Source of the DNA: Sesamum alatum
Taxonomy: Eukaryota; Streptophyta; Magnoliopsida; Lamiales; Pedaliaceae
Direction: 5' to 3'
Length of the DNA stretch: 64,000 nucleotides
Assembly: GCA_034509735.1 (NCBI GenBank)
Contig: JACGWO010000010.1
Location: 2,170,001 to 2,234,000 of the forward strand
In this document: piece by piece, positions 37,401 to 50,388 of the stretch
Position numbering within the stretch: position 1 is the stretch's first letter
Layout of the letters: each line of letters starts with the position of its first letter
Notes under the pieces: model-generated
Database searches by the model: none
The model's input: only the letters and a program-made list of their open reading frames with translations
What the model was told of the DNA's origin: nothing
Program-made: the position numbers and the translations under genes

Positions 37401-40400
37401 TTCAAGACACTACAATAATAAAAATCAATAAGCAGACGCTCACAGCTCTTGCATCATAAAAGAAGGTGCTTACCTGGGATTCAAAACCCTGGCAGGTCAA
37501 CAGTATCCTAGTACCTTCAAAGCCCTGCAAATTATACAGTGAAAATATATTGTTAATCAAGTGAGACATCAGAATAAAATACTCATCAGAATCAGCAGAT
37601 ATAAGAAACCATTAAACCAGAAGAGCACCCAAGGGCGTGAGTGTTGGATATAATCTGGTTGACTCAATAAGATAAGCCTCCAATTCTAGAAGGTAACTTT
37701 GGGGGGAAACAGAATTATGAGTAATGCAATTTGTCCCAATCAAATGGTCCTTCCATGAGAGCCTATATATGCAGGAGGGCCATATAAAGATGAACAGACT
37801 ATTCATCAGAAAGAAAGAGTTTAACAGAATACTAGCTGAATTGTGATTGTTCTGTATATATTTTAATAATTAAAACTTGTTGAGAACCACACCTGACCGA
37901 CAAAAACATCCCAGAAAAGTGGCCCAACTATAGATGTGTGCCAATTGTGTACATGAAGCACATCAGGTCTCTTTCCTGATTTAACTAGATAGTCCAGTGA
38001 AGCACGAGAGAAATAGGTGAATCTGACAACATAGAGATAACATGATTCGGTTACATAAATAATTAGCAGAAAAGAAACAGTGGCATGCATGTAGTTAATA
38101 AAGGAATCCTCCTACTAAAGATAAAGCATATACGACTAAAATTTTAACTTGCTGCTCAGCAGGTGGGGTGATGGAGTTCCCAAGTTGGAACTCTATAGCA
38201 GCCATCGGCCCCACTTCTATCAACCTCATACATTTATGGTTCCCTATGAGTGATTTCATTCATAAAACAAAACAAATCTTTTACAGTATCCAAGAACGCC
38301 AGAAAATAGAATAAGATGGGTGCAGTTGCACTGCAGGCCTAGACACTGTAAAACACTTCTATGACATTCATATCGAAAATGTACATATCCCAATTGAATG
38401 TGATATAGATATGAAAACTTCCCAGGAAGCGCTAGCATCCAGAAGATCAATTGTAAACCCAGAAGAACTATTAAAAGGAAATAAAGAAAAGGACATGTTC
38501 ACAAACCTTTCAAAGTCATTTGAGTAACCATATACTTTGTCATGGCTAAATAAAGATGAGTAATAGACAGGCTGTATAAAGGTAACTCCAATGCCGTAGA
38601 CAACCCTGTATGCAAACATCCAAAGCATAAGAAGAAGAAGAAGAAGAAGTGCTAGTATAGGACATTGTTTCCGCCTGAGAACTGTGTCATCAGTTTTTCA
38701 TAAATCCTTCAGCTCCCAGTTCTTCATAGTCAGTAAAGCACATATAAAAAGTATTAGTGAAAACTCACCCAGTCCAGATCCTGTTCCCATGCAACTGACC
38801 ATTAAAATATGAGTAGAACTCTGCTTCAACTTCTCGTAGTCCTTGGACTTCATCTAGGTCCATGCACGAATACCTATTTCAAAGTTGCTAACCAGAGTGA
38901 AAGTTTTTTGGAAGATCACTTAAACCAAATCTTGTCAAACCAGTTATGGAAGTTCTCAAAATTCTCACTTTTTTAAGTTTCTCGTATTACTTTTTTCCTT
39001 TTTGGCATAAAATTGCAAGTCCAAAATGTGAATTATTGTAGCACTTTTTCCTTGAACTAATCTGCACTTAACTATTCGCCAGTGCAGTAGAACTACAATT
39101 GAAAATTTTTCCACAAATAATTTTCATAACAGTAACCCTTAAGTCAATGGCAACCATAAAAGGAGGAGAAAATGGCAGAATTTGGACTCCATACACCAAC
39201 AAGAAAGAAAAAGTGCATAAACCAAGGTGATATAGAAAGTTCATGATTACTTGGGCAATATAACTTCCACAAGATTTCCCTTCCTCTGTAGAGCACTAGA
39301 TAAGCCGGTTATATATGATGCCAAAGGTCCCTCAGAGACTACAGGTGACATTTCTGTACAGATGTGGATTATGTGAAATCCATTCCTGAATCATAAATAT
39401 CAAAAGAAAATTATACAAGTGACAGGAACGAGATAATGGTCTTGAAAAGATAAACTCTTTACAAATCAAGCATAATATTAGGAAACAGCATCCTAAATAT
39501 AAAGTTACACAGACAAGCATAAAAGCAAAGGAGAAACCGGACAAAGGAGTCCCAGATATTAGCATCTCCAGGGACCTCATCATCAGGGTTACAACTCTTC
39601 ATCACAAGTGTAAACGCTTTTTGCTAGTATCTCAGTTAGCATATTGAGATGTCTTAACCACAGCTATATTGTAGATGTGATGCTCTAATCACAGGTTTTA
39701 GGTCCCCAAGTATGGAGTCTGTATTGAGAGTTAAGGCCCCACTGTTATTCAGAAACACCTAAAAGCTAGTTATATCAAATTCTTCCTTCTAAGTAATTTT
39801 TCCTTTATATTAAATCCTCTATAGTGCATCAAAGGATCTCAGAGTTGGGTTTTTTTTAATAATAAGATCTACTAACAGTTTGACTATAGCATTCAAACAA
39901 ATATGCCAAGAAAACAAGCATATTTAAGTTATTCCACAAACATTGTGAATTATAAATTGGTTGTAGGGCAATACATTTGAAGATGCAAACAAGAAATGAT
40001 TAGAGATCTTAGGCTAAGTAGTTGCAGCAAATGTAAAAGACCTTACTTTTTGCTGTTCTTTGAAAAGTGACGCAGCTCAGCCAGAAATTCAGCATCATTC
40101 TTGCAATTAAGGCCATATAAATCATCAGCCGAACTGCCCCTTGTATCGATCATTAACCTTCTTAAATCAGATGCCTCCATACTGCTAATCACGCCATTGA
40201 GAACCAAAGAATCTATTCTAAGAAGCAACTCTGAGCTGATTGTAAATTTATCTGTTTAGTTTTTCCATGCAATAATAATGTTACAATTAGACCTAGTAGC
40301 ATTCATTTCTCCTGCTGGGAAATATAGAATTCTGAAGCTTAAAAAAAGATTGTAACAATTCTAAGTATAAAATTGCTCGCTCTTTCATATTATCAAAATT

Positions 40401-41846
40401 GGCCGTAGTTTCGTGGGACATTCAATGCATTCATGCTGCGTCACTGCAATTAATGAGAAAGGCCAGTTTGTGACATCTTAGAAAAAATTTAAAACTTTAT
40501 GCCTCTTGTTTTCTGTCAGTCAGGTAAATCTTAAAGTTTGCATATATCAGATTCCTAAGAAGAAAGAATAATCGAAACGTGCCCATTTGATATTGCATTG
40601 CTAAGAATAACACCAAGCATTTACAGGAGCTCCACAAAAATTATAAATGCAAGTGCAAGAACCTCTTCTGACATTTGCCTGCTTTTTCATCTCCAATTGC
40701 TCTACCCTATCAAGCAATAAGTTCCTTTCATTCTTTAGCCTCTCAAGCTCTTCCATGGCCAGTACACGCTGTTTGTTTAAGTACAGAATATCTGAATCAC
40801 AATGCTAAATTAAATTCCCATGATGTACAACTAATGTGATGATGTAGAGAAAAGTAGTCTAACTTACTCTGTTGAGCTTCCTTAAATAGTTGCCATATGT
40901 CATTCGGTTTCTCTTCTTTTTCATTATCAATGGATTTCACATTTCTCTGCAGTAACAAAACAAAGCCGAAAATAATAGCTGAAACATGCATAAGACACGC
41001 CATCAGTAACAAAAAATGATACCTGATGCACCTCCATATCACTGGGGCTTCCCAACCTAAATTGCAGAAGGAAATGTATGGCTTACAAATTCACAAAAGT
41101 GCATAACTAATCAACAGAAAGTTTATCCCCTTCCATCCGAATATATACATATAAAAATGGGACTTACTCCCTAGGCACAGGATCTCTGGATAAGCTGGTG
41201 CTCTCTCCAATGTTCCTGAAATGGTAGGTTTCAACTCAAATTAGATCCAATGCTTAATACTATTTGAAAATATAAACCTTCTACAGGAAAAAAATAATGG
41301 GGGTTGAAGATGAAAGTTATTCAATCTGTAGTTCAAATGAAAAATGCAATCCATCTACAGACCAGAGCTAGGAACTCATCCACTTCAATGCCATGTAAGC
41401 ATATCCTAAAACTTAGCAGCAAGGCCAAGTTTATTAGTAAATTGATATCCCCATGAAATCAGTCTGTGGCGATCACGAAAACCACATTCTGGCCCGATGC
41501 TAATGTAACATCAGCCTCTTTATAGATACGACAGTTCACAGCATAAACTCAAACTCAAGGCCACCTTCAGTGGCAAAGAAATGAATCAACAAGCAGTAGA
41601 ATAATTCCGAATTGCCACACATTCTTGAAGTAATCTAGTCCGTCATTTCGTCAAACAAGTGGTTAAAACTCAACCTTCCCATCTTCCATAAACTAACCCC
41701 CTACACCTACAGAAACAAAAGAGAGTAGAATCCGAGTAGTACTTGGAGCAATGAAGGAGTCGCGGCCTTGCAGATTTTTGGTTTCTCTTCCCAATTTGGG
41801 GGGAAAAGGGAAGTCTTGGGACCGAAGCAGCTACAAGAATCGCCAT
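34479..41846 (-). CDS. SS5: Non-canonical starch synthase-like protein (SS5 type), plastid-targeted
   Basis: Nineteen exons give 676 aa in one frame. Exons: 41846-41707, 41215-41168, 41056-41023, 40946-40868, 40791-40663, 40251-40047, 39385-39251, 38873-38769, 38605-38507, 38022-37893, 37524-37474, 37409-37299, 36837-36728, 36529-36361, 36195-36109, 35875-35804, 35532-35419, 34757-34696, 34629-34479. MAILVAASVPRLPF opens a Ser/Arg-rich transit peptide. Residues about 75-145 form a coiled coil (LAMEELERLKNERNLLLDRV). GT5-like domain from about 212 (GFHIIHICTEMSPVV), with VLHVHNWHTSIVGPLFWDVF and LVIAPHGYDKSTWDPSCDN. Where active enzymes have K-x-G-G-L this protein has VVSEGPLASY, and the GT1 half lacks the usual RTGGL. 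Arabidopsis SS5 lacks activity and promotes starch granule initiation; the same role is inferred here. A fast-evolving SS4 relative is the alternative. Confidence 0.85.
38632..38650. repeat. (AAG)n trinucleotide repeat in an SS5 intron
   Basis: Six or more AAG units next to the acceptor side of the intron before exon 9 of the SS5-like gene. Short and likely to vary in length between individuals. Confidence 0.8.
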
Positions 41847-42850
41847 CTCTCTCCTGCTTTTGGGCTGTGTTTTGGTCGCAGCAAAGATGGAATGTCAAGC
41901 GCTCACCGTAAGATAATTCAGTATTCTAGACACCATCGCAATCGGCAGAGTGAGAAACGGCATTTTATCAGCAATTTCTCTTATGTTCTTGGATCTGATG
42001 AAGTCACTCAGTGGAAAAAGACCTCCATATCTGTGAACTAGCTTTCACAATGTCTCGTTCCTAACTAACCCCCTTATCTTTTGCGCCTTTTCAGACAAGA
42101 TCAATATAAATGGTCTCCAAATAAATTCCAATTTATCAGACATTAGACGGGAAATTCTAACAAAGTTGCTTGTGTTTGGTGTAAAGTTTAGAAAAAAACG
42201 ACTGGTCGTAATTGCTCAATTATTTATTTCTTTGCAATCAAACTTGATTCAAATAATAATTTTTTACCATTAGACATATAATTATATTTTTGTTTAATCT
42301 AACACAAATTAATGTAAATTGATCGTAAAAATCTCATTCAACTCCACCCAAACTTTTTATAATTTTAATTATTTACATAAGATTTTATTACCACTCAATT
42401 TCGATCCATGCGTCTTTCTTAGTTTATTATATCACGGGAAATTCTAACCTGAATTGGGTTTAATCAGATCCGAACCAATTATATGGCAAGTGTAATATAT
42501 TCGTCATGTGATGGATATATAGTTTAAGAAAAGCGCTCAATCATATGGTCATGTGATTAGTTTGATTCGACCAAATCTGAGTTAAGTAAAATTTTTTGGT
42601 TCCCAACCATGTTAAAGTACTTGTTCAAATCAATTATCTGCTGATCACATTTTGATTAGATTTATAGGTGGACTACTACTGATTAGTACGCCTTCTTGCC
42701 ATGAAACAGAATATCTGCTTTCATTCAATTTTAAAAAAATGGATTTTACACCAAACAGAAAAAAGATAGACAAATACATAGATAGTTATGTCCATCAATT
42801 CAATTCCAATTTCTGCAGATATTCGTTTCTTCATTTGCAGCAGCTGCCGC
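41847..42850. other. Spacer between SS5-like 5' end and PEPCK 3' end
   Basis: Should hold the SS5 promoter and the PEPCK 3' UTR. At 42430-42640 there is a weak inverted phrase (GTTTAATCAGATCCGAACCA against ACCAAATCTGAGTTAAGTAA on the other arm) that may be a decayed MITE. A 96-aa plus-strand frame at 41751-42041 is antisense to SS5 exon 1 and shows no domain. Confidence 0.35.
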
Positions 42851-45800
42851 TCAGAACATAGGACCAGCAGCAAGAATTTCATCAGTCAACTTGTCATCCT
42901 TCCCAATCTTGTGAGCAACGAACCCTTCAAAGTTGTTCTTGAACAGCCCGCCCAACTTCAGCAGTGTCTCCTTGTAAGCCTTCTTGTCCGACCACTACAT
43001 TAACAAATCAAACCATGTTTATATATGGGACGGGACATCAAGAGGAGATAACTGACATAGGAAGAGAAGCTTAGGGACAAACTCACCGTGTTGCTCGGTT
43101 CCAAGATTTCTGAAGGCACGCCCTCGACCTCAGTTGGGATCTCAAGCCCGAAGACCTCAGTCTTCTTGTAGTTCGCCTTCAACAGGCTGCCCGAGTGGAT
43201 TGCATCAATGATTTTCCGAGTGTATGCTAATTTGATACGGCTCCCGGATCCATAACTGCACAAAAAGGAGTAGTCGTCCGTCCATCAGTTGAAACACGTT
43301 CGATGAAAAATGATGAACTTTATTATTTTTACTACTTCTATACCTTCCACCAGACCATCCAGTGTTGACGAGCCACCCGGTGGCACCGTGCTTTTGCATC
43401 TTTGCAGCTAACATGGCTGCGTATTTGGTCGGATGCAACATGATGAAGGCAGCCCCGAAGCAAGCTGAGAATGTTGCTTGTGGCTCTTTTATTCCTTCTT
43501 CAGTTCCAGCAACCTGTATAAGAGTAGTAGCCAAGGAGTTAGTACATTTTCCTGTAGATTTTCAGTTAATTCAGATGAAATGATGGAAAATTGGATTTTG
43601 GTGGATGATGCCTACCAGGGCAGTGTAGCCACTGATGAAATGATACATTGTCTGTGCCAGAGTTAGCTTGCTCACAGGCGGGAGCACACCAAATGCATCG
43701 CAAGCAAGGAGTATGACGTTCTTCGGATGTGGTGCAACACACGGGATTTTAGCGTTGGGGATGTATTCGATGGGATAGGCAGCTCGAGTGTTCTCTGGAA
43801 ATAAACGGAACCAAAACATAAGAATATGAAAGCTGAAAATTACTCAATAGGAGAGTTCATTGATCGACAGGAAACTGAGGTATTACCCGTGACAGATTTG
43901 TCCGAGTAGTCCACTTCTCTAGTGTGCTCGTCGAACACCACATTCTCCAATACTGCCAATCACAGAAAACACCGATACACTAGCTATTAGCAGATGATCC
44001 GTGTAGCACAGTTACTTTAACTATAGAGTTCAGAGGGAAACAATTGAATTGGGATAGTATAGTACCAGTCCCGAACTTGATTGCGTTCCAAATATCAGGC
44101 TCCTTCTCCCTGGAGAGATCGATGCACTTAGCGTAGCAGCCACCTTCAATGTTCGACACACCAGTATCACTCCAGCAGTGTTCATCGTCTCCAATGAGGT
44201 ACCGGTTGTGATCAGTAGACAGAGTAGTTTTCCCAGTACCTAGCATGCACAAGAATGAGAAAAGAGAAAAACGTCCAGCATTCAGTACAGAGCGACATAC
44301 CATCAAACACAAAATTAACATATTCAAGCACACATATCGGTTGGCCCCTGATTGCTGATTCCAGTGATACACTTTACCTGATAAGCCAAAGAAAAGGGCG
44401 ACGTCTTTGTCTTTGCCCATATTGCAACCGGAATGTAGGGAGAGGATTTGGCGCTTAGGCATGAGATAGTGCATTACACTGAAAAGGCCTTTCTTCATCT
44501 CCCCAGCGTACTGAGTGCCAAGGATGACCATTTCCCTCCTTGCAAGATTTAAGTCTATGCTAGTAGAAGACGTCATGTAGTGTGTGTAACGGTTACACGG
44601 GAACTGGCCAGCATTGTATATAGTGAAGTCTGGAGTGCCAAAGTTCTCCAGCTCTTCAGGAGTGGGGCGGATACACCTAAATACCACGATCGACCATATT
44701 ACTCAACATAGAGAACCATAATTCTCAGACAAAAGATAGTACCTAATTCCATTTACTTACATGTTGTGCATGAACAAGGAATGGTAAGCCCTGGCTGACA
44801 CTATCCTGACTTTGATCCGGTTCTCCGGGTCCCAGTTCAGGAATTGGTCGTTCACGAACACCTGAAATCGACAAGCAGCAAACGTTTGATGATCAGCAAG
44901 CTAGCAGAAGATTGACAGTTCTCTTAATTGTGATAAAACCTCCAATTTTATTGAAATTCAAAACGGGCAAGGTTAGCTCAATCTAAAAGATAAGACCATT
45001 GACATTGAGACAAGAAAGAAAAATGCCAAAAACCACCTCTCGAAGGATCAGAACTATTACATCAACTCCCTGTCTTCATGTTTCAGTTTATCTTTATCTA
45101 TAAAAGAGGTCTCCTAGTACGTTGTAATGAAGGCTACACTTAATTTCTCTAATGCAAACACAAGATCAAAAGCATTGATTAAGACATTACCTTCTCCAAT
45201 GAATTCAAGTAATCCACGGCTCGTTCCCTGTTCACCAAGAACGTGTGCTCATCCATTTCAATGTTCGGTGAGCCCCTATGATATACAAATAAAGTAAAAC
45301 ACTCAATATATAGCTCGGACAAATTTCGTTAAACTTTAGTACAATAGATCGAAAGTGGGCAGCATTTGCACATACTTTCCCCACCAAAGATCATCCTCAG
45401 TTGTTTCATCCCTCACGACACGTTTGTCCTTAGGAGAACGCCCGGTCTTGGCGCCAGAAAGGGTCGCCAACGCACCGCTAGATGTAATGAAAGAACCCTT
45501 CTCGTACTTTATTGCCTGCTCATATAGCTCTGCAGGAGAAAGGTTGTAGAGGACGTGAGTGAACTTCAAAGCACTGTCGCTGACGGTAATCGTGGGGCTG
45601 ACGTGGGGGTGGGCGACAACCCGAGGGGCCTCCGACGGCGGCCTCGCCGGGTCTCCTTTCACCACCTTTGGTCCTGTCTCCCTTGTCAGCGACGCCAATG
45701 ATGCACTGATAGACTGAAGCTGCTGTTTGCGGCGATCGTCCTCGGAGACGGCGGCAAAGGAGCCCTGCATCGCAATGATGGGAGTGGTCGGCGCCGACTT

Positions 45801-45971
45801 CTTCTTCTGAAGAGAGTGGAGCTCGTCGATCGTCTGAGCCTTCACCGGCGTTGTGCTGTCGTCGTGGCATACTCCGTTTGCCCTTTTCTGCGTCTGAATC
45901 TTCGCCAGCCCATTCCGCCCCGCCGTATCTCCGTTAGTCTTGCTAACCCGTCCGTTGCCGTTGGCCGCCAT
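42851..45971 (-). CDS. PCK1: Phosphoenolpyruvate carboxykinase (ATP)
   Basis: Ten exons: 45971-45376, 45275-45191, 44861-44761, 44676-44378, 44239-44066, 43952-43887, 43794-43616, 43513-43344, 43255-43087, 42994-42851, giving 660 aa in one frame. It converts oxaloacetate and ATP to PEP, ADP and CO2 in the cytosol (gluconeogenesis from lipid or organic acids, nitrogen metabolism). Evidence: [12 protein letters not shown] (about residues 175-186), the kinase-1a P-loop [11 protein letters not shown] split by intron 4, [20 protein letters not shown] (metal and nucleotide site), [13 protein letters not shown], and the C-terminus [14 protein letters not shown]. The plant-specific N-terminal extension of about 110 residues includes KKKSAPTTP (57-65), resembling the basic/Ser motif phosphorylated in other plant PEPCKs. 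Length matches plant enzymes (650-680 aa), and all active-site motifs look intact. Confidence 0.95.
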
Positions 45972-47302
45972 TTCTGCTTCTCCCTACACACACACACAAA
46001 TCATACGTAACTGACGTGAAATTCATGAATGCAAATAAACTGTTAACGTACGTATAATAGTTCGGAAATTACAAGAAAGAAAGAAAAACTGTATGAATTG
46101 TACCAGAAATTAGAGGGGTTCCTGTGAAAGAATGTTAAATAAAAATGGAAATGTATGTCTGGACCATTAAAGTGAAGATGACGAGAAAATGGAGTATTGA
46201 GGGGTTCAATTTATAGGAACTGGGGGTCGATTTTTAACCACGAATCTAACCCTGGATGGGTAAACCCCGGTTAGTTTAAATCCTATCTAGTCAAGTTCAA
46301 CATTCCATATTTCCAAATTCCATGAATTTTGCATCACAACGAGTGACTTTTCTATGATCCGCAGCCAACACATAGCGAGAAACTTTTGCTGAGATCAGAT
46401 TTGGTCATGTTTGAACTAATTACACAGCACGTCAAATATATCTATTATGTAATTAGCGAAGAACAATTTAGGAAACGTGATTTTATAATTTTTCTATTTT
46501 TTTTTAATGATGGAGAACAAATCTAATTAATTATCAAAACACGACAGAGAAACAAATCTGCGTCAAGTTGCCACGAAGATAGGGTGTCCAATTAGCCCTG
46601 GAAAAAGTGCGAAGTGGACCTTCTCAATTAAATTAAACTGGATTTTTTTTTGTTGGGTAAAGTGGAATTATTTATATTTCAAATGGATATATTTTAGTAG
46701 TTTTGATAAGTTATTCCTTTTATTTTTTTTATTTATTAAATTAAATAAATATAATAAAAATTATTAAAACATGCACTTGCATTGGGTATGCGTCGAACTG
46801 CTAGTTTCGTGATCTATCTAAAGAATTACTCTTTTCAAGAAATTAGATATTATAGGCAAATATGCAAAAAAAATAAGAAAAAAAGAAACATCTGAGAATA
46901 TTACAAATTAAGATTAGATTTTGATGTTGTCAAGAAAACAAGTTAGGTGGTCCAGACAAATGTAAGCCATACCACGGCTACAGGGTTGCTAAATGCGGGC
47001 GTCACTCGTTGTCGGCTTCAGCTTCTCAAATGATGATAACGTCCACATCACCCGCTTACGGTTCGACGCTTCGAGCCGATCACTTGGGATGCGGCTGGAA
47101 AATCTGGCGCCACGTCACTCCCTGGTAATAATACGAGGTTTAAGCGTCTTTATCTTTCGATTCTTTCCAAATTAAGATCCGCCTTTGTCGTCAGCTACTC
47201 ACCACTTTCTCAAATCATAGGGTTGCTCAATTCTTATCATTTCCTTTTTCTCCATAAACAATTTATTTCCCCAAATATTATCCAAATTCTTATTATTTAT
47301 AA
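45972..47302. other. PEPCK upstream region and intergenic DNA
   Basis: A (CA)n-like tract (45986-45997, complement of TGTGTG) lies just above the start codon, probably in the leader. Around 46200-46260 there is a T/G-rich stretch suitable for a promoter. At about 46770-46808 GGGTATGCGTCGAACTGCTAG followed by T resembles a Helitron 3' end, but no partner 5' end was found. No gene seen. Confidence 0.35.
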
Positions 47303-47691
47303 GGTAAATTAAAACCACCTTCCTTGATATTTATCATAATTAAAAATATTTTTTCATTGTTTGAAATTTACAAACACCCCCTTTAAATTTAACTGTCCAA
47401 AATATCTTTTTGGATTATAAATTATATACTTTTTTATAATTTTCTAAAATATTCTTATGGACTAATATGTCTATGCATTATTTATTTTACATATTCTTAG
47501 ATTTTTTATATTTTTTAAATAATTTTTAGAAAAAATAAAAAAAAAATTAACAATTGTGAAGTAGTACTTTCACATACCATCTAGGGGTTATATAATTATT
47601 ATTTATTTGAATGGAGTATTTATAGTTTTCAAATAATGAGAGAGTATTTATAATTATATCAAATTTTATGGGAGGTAACTGTAATTTACTC
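47303..47691. mobile_element. Mutator-type MITE (family A), decayed, 389 bp, with perfect 9-bp duplication
   Basis: Left end GGTAAATTAAAACCACCTTC. The right end on the minus strand is GAGTAAATTACAGTTACCTC. TATTTATAA is duplicated exactly at 47294-47302 and 47692-47700. It is more diverged than the copies at 12528 and 33455. Confidence 0.8.
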
Positions 47692-48685
47692 TATTTATAA
47701 ATATATTGTTAAAAAATGAAGTATTCCTATACATATGGATTTTGATTATTATTAAATTTAGAATATAATAGTTCGATTAGACAAATTAAGTTTACACTAA
47801 GAAATATTTCACTCTCTATTCACATCAAAATCTGGATAATACTTACATCAATTCAGGTAAAGGAGGTTGTTATATGTTATCATTTTTTTCAACGGTAAAT
47901 TTTATTAAATTTAAATAATTTAGAATCTAGACAAGTGATAAAAAATATATTTCAAGTCCAGGCGACTCTCCAGATCCTATATAATACTGATCTTGTAAGG
48001 ACTCCCGCGTATCCTCACTAAGAATCCTATCTATAATTTGATCATAACAAATCTAAGCCAATACCTCTGTTGGTCTGCTAACATTCTGAAATCTATGTTC
48101 GTTAGTGTCACGGTATATATAATTGCCCTTTAGGAGTAAAAATAAATTTTTTTATATTAGTATAAATATAATAATAATTAATTAATAGAATGTCGTAAAT
48201 GTAAAAGAAAATAGTGACCATACTATCGATAATGAATTTTAGAAATGTTGTGAAAATTTTAAAGTCCAAATTATTGGACAACCAATACATGGCTTCAAGA
48301 ATTCAGAATTCAAAGTCACATTTTTAATTAAATTACAGAAATAGACCCCTCTACAAATCGTAATTATTAATTTGTCCACATCAAGATCAAGCATGCTTTT
48401 ACTGTCTCTAATGTTCCTTTTTTACCTCATACTTTGATTTAAAATTTTAAATACTTAGTAAAATTATACAATGTATTGTACAATTCTCAATTCTTGCTAG
48501 TGAATTCTAGTTACGTCAACGAATTTGAGACCTCATGACAAAGAGGTCATGGTTTGATCTCACCAATATATATAACAATAATTATTATTTGTTAACTATA
48601 CATATTTAATATTAATAATTGATATATATATATATATGTATATTAATTATTGATCATTAAAATTTACAACTCAATTACAATCAAA
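47692..48685. other. AT-rich intergenic stretch
   Basis: No gene or clear element termini. Short (TA)n runs near 48620-48645. Confidence 0.4.
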
Positions 48686-49271
48686 TCTATATAATAAAAG
48701 TAAAAAAGAATTATTGAAACTATCTACCTAAGTGCCACGTATGCGCAGACGTGGATAACCTCAATGAGTTTAATTCTGTCAAATGGAATTTAACAACTTT
48801 TTAGATAAAAAAGAAAAAAAATATTAGTATTTATCCAAAAAATCTAATTGATATTATATATTTATATACTTTTTATATATAAGTAAACAAAAAATATATC
48901 TATCGAATATATATGTACTTATTCCATAGATAACATCCAATAATTTATCGACAAGAGCATTATATTTTCAAAAACTAATTAAATCAAACTATAAGTAATT
49001 TTATTTTAAATATAAAAATAAAGTAAATAATTAATCATTAAAAATTAAATTAATTAGTAAGTATAAAAATACAAAAGTATATTGAATACAAAAATGAATT
49101 TAAATTATTTTACTAACTTTTTACCTCAAAAAATGAGTGAATCTTTTGGATAAACAAATAATCGTACACTCATCTAAATTTAAATATAAGGTAAATGACA
49201 ATTTTTTAAGTGGCAAAATAACTAAGTAAATAAAATTACAAATAATTCAAACTTTAAAATAAAATGAGTAA

Positions 49272-50388
49272 TCTATATATAATAAAACAGAATAATTAAA
49301 ACTATCCACCTAAGCGCCACGTATACGCAGATATGAATAGCCTCAATGAGCTCTATTCTGTAAAATGGAATTTAACACTTTTTACATAAAAGTGAAAAAA
49401 TATTAGTATTTATTCAAAAGAATCTAATCAGTAGTATATGTTTATATAACTTTTTTAAGTAAATAAAAATATGTTTATCCAATATATATGTATCTATATA
49501 TAATAAAACCAAATTATTGAGACTATCCACCTAAACGCCACGTATGCGCAGATGTGGATAGCCTCAATGAACTCTATTCTGCCAAATAAAATTTAACAAT
49601 TTTTTAGATAATAGAGAAAAAAAATATTAGTATTTATCCAAAAGAATCTAATCAGTATTATGTGTTTATATAACTTTTTTAAGTAAATAAAAATATGTTT
49701 ATCCAATATATATGTATCTATATATAATAAAACCAAATTATTGAGACTATCCACCTAAACGCCACGTATGCGCAGATGTGGATAGCCTCAATGAACTCTA
49801 TTCTGCCAAATAAAATTTAACAATTTTTTAGATAATAGAGAAAAAAAAATATTAGTATTTATCCAAAAGAATCTAATCAGTATTATGTGTTTATATAACT
49901 TTTTTAAGTAAATAAAAATATGTTTATCCAATATATATGTATCTATATATAATAAAACCAAATTATTGAGACTATCCACCTAAACGCCACGTATGCGCAG
50001 ATGTGGATAGCCTCAATGAACTCTATTCTGCAAATAAAATTTAACAATTTTTTAGATAATAGAGAAAAAAAATATTAGGATTTATCCAAAAGAATCTAAT
50101 CAGTATTATATGTTTATATAACTTTTTTAAGTAAATAAAAATATGTTTATCCAATATATATGTATCTATATATAATAAAACCAAATTATTGAGACTATCC
50201 ACCTAAACGCCACGTATGCGCAGATGTGGATAGCCTCAATGAACTCTATTCTGCCAAATAAAATTTAACAATTTTTTAGATAATAGAGAAAAAAAATATT
50301 AGTATTTATCCAAAAGAATCTAATCAGTATTATGTGTGTATATAACTTTTTAAAGTAAATAAAAACATGTTTATCCAATACATATGTA
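49272..50388 (+). repeat. Tandem array, five copies of a roughly 223-bp unit
   Basis: Unit starts at 49272, 49493, 49717, 49942 and 50165 (spacing 221, 224, 225, 223). Copies 2-5 are nearly identical; copy 1 is more diverged. Each unit begins with the Helitron-like TCTATATATAATAAAAC and ends with ATGTTTATCCAATATATATG. Diverged single copies of the same unit lie at 48686 and about 51455. Confidence 0.92.

Noticed and set aside
41751..42041. 96-aa plus-strand frame over the SS5 5' end
   Set aside because: It overlaps the transit-peptide exon of the minus-strand SS5-like gene, whose exon joins in frame with the rest. The plus-strand frame has no known domain.
46760..46810. Second Helitron 3' end (GAACTGCTAG before T)
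   Set aside because: Suggestive sequence, but I found no matching 5' TC terminus upstream and no clear hairpin, so it is noted only in the spacer description.
49272..50388. CRISPR-like or centromeric satellite array
   Set aside because: Five direct units without spacers in a plant chromosome, each beginning with a Helitron-like terminus. This is neither CRISPR nor a long satellite block.
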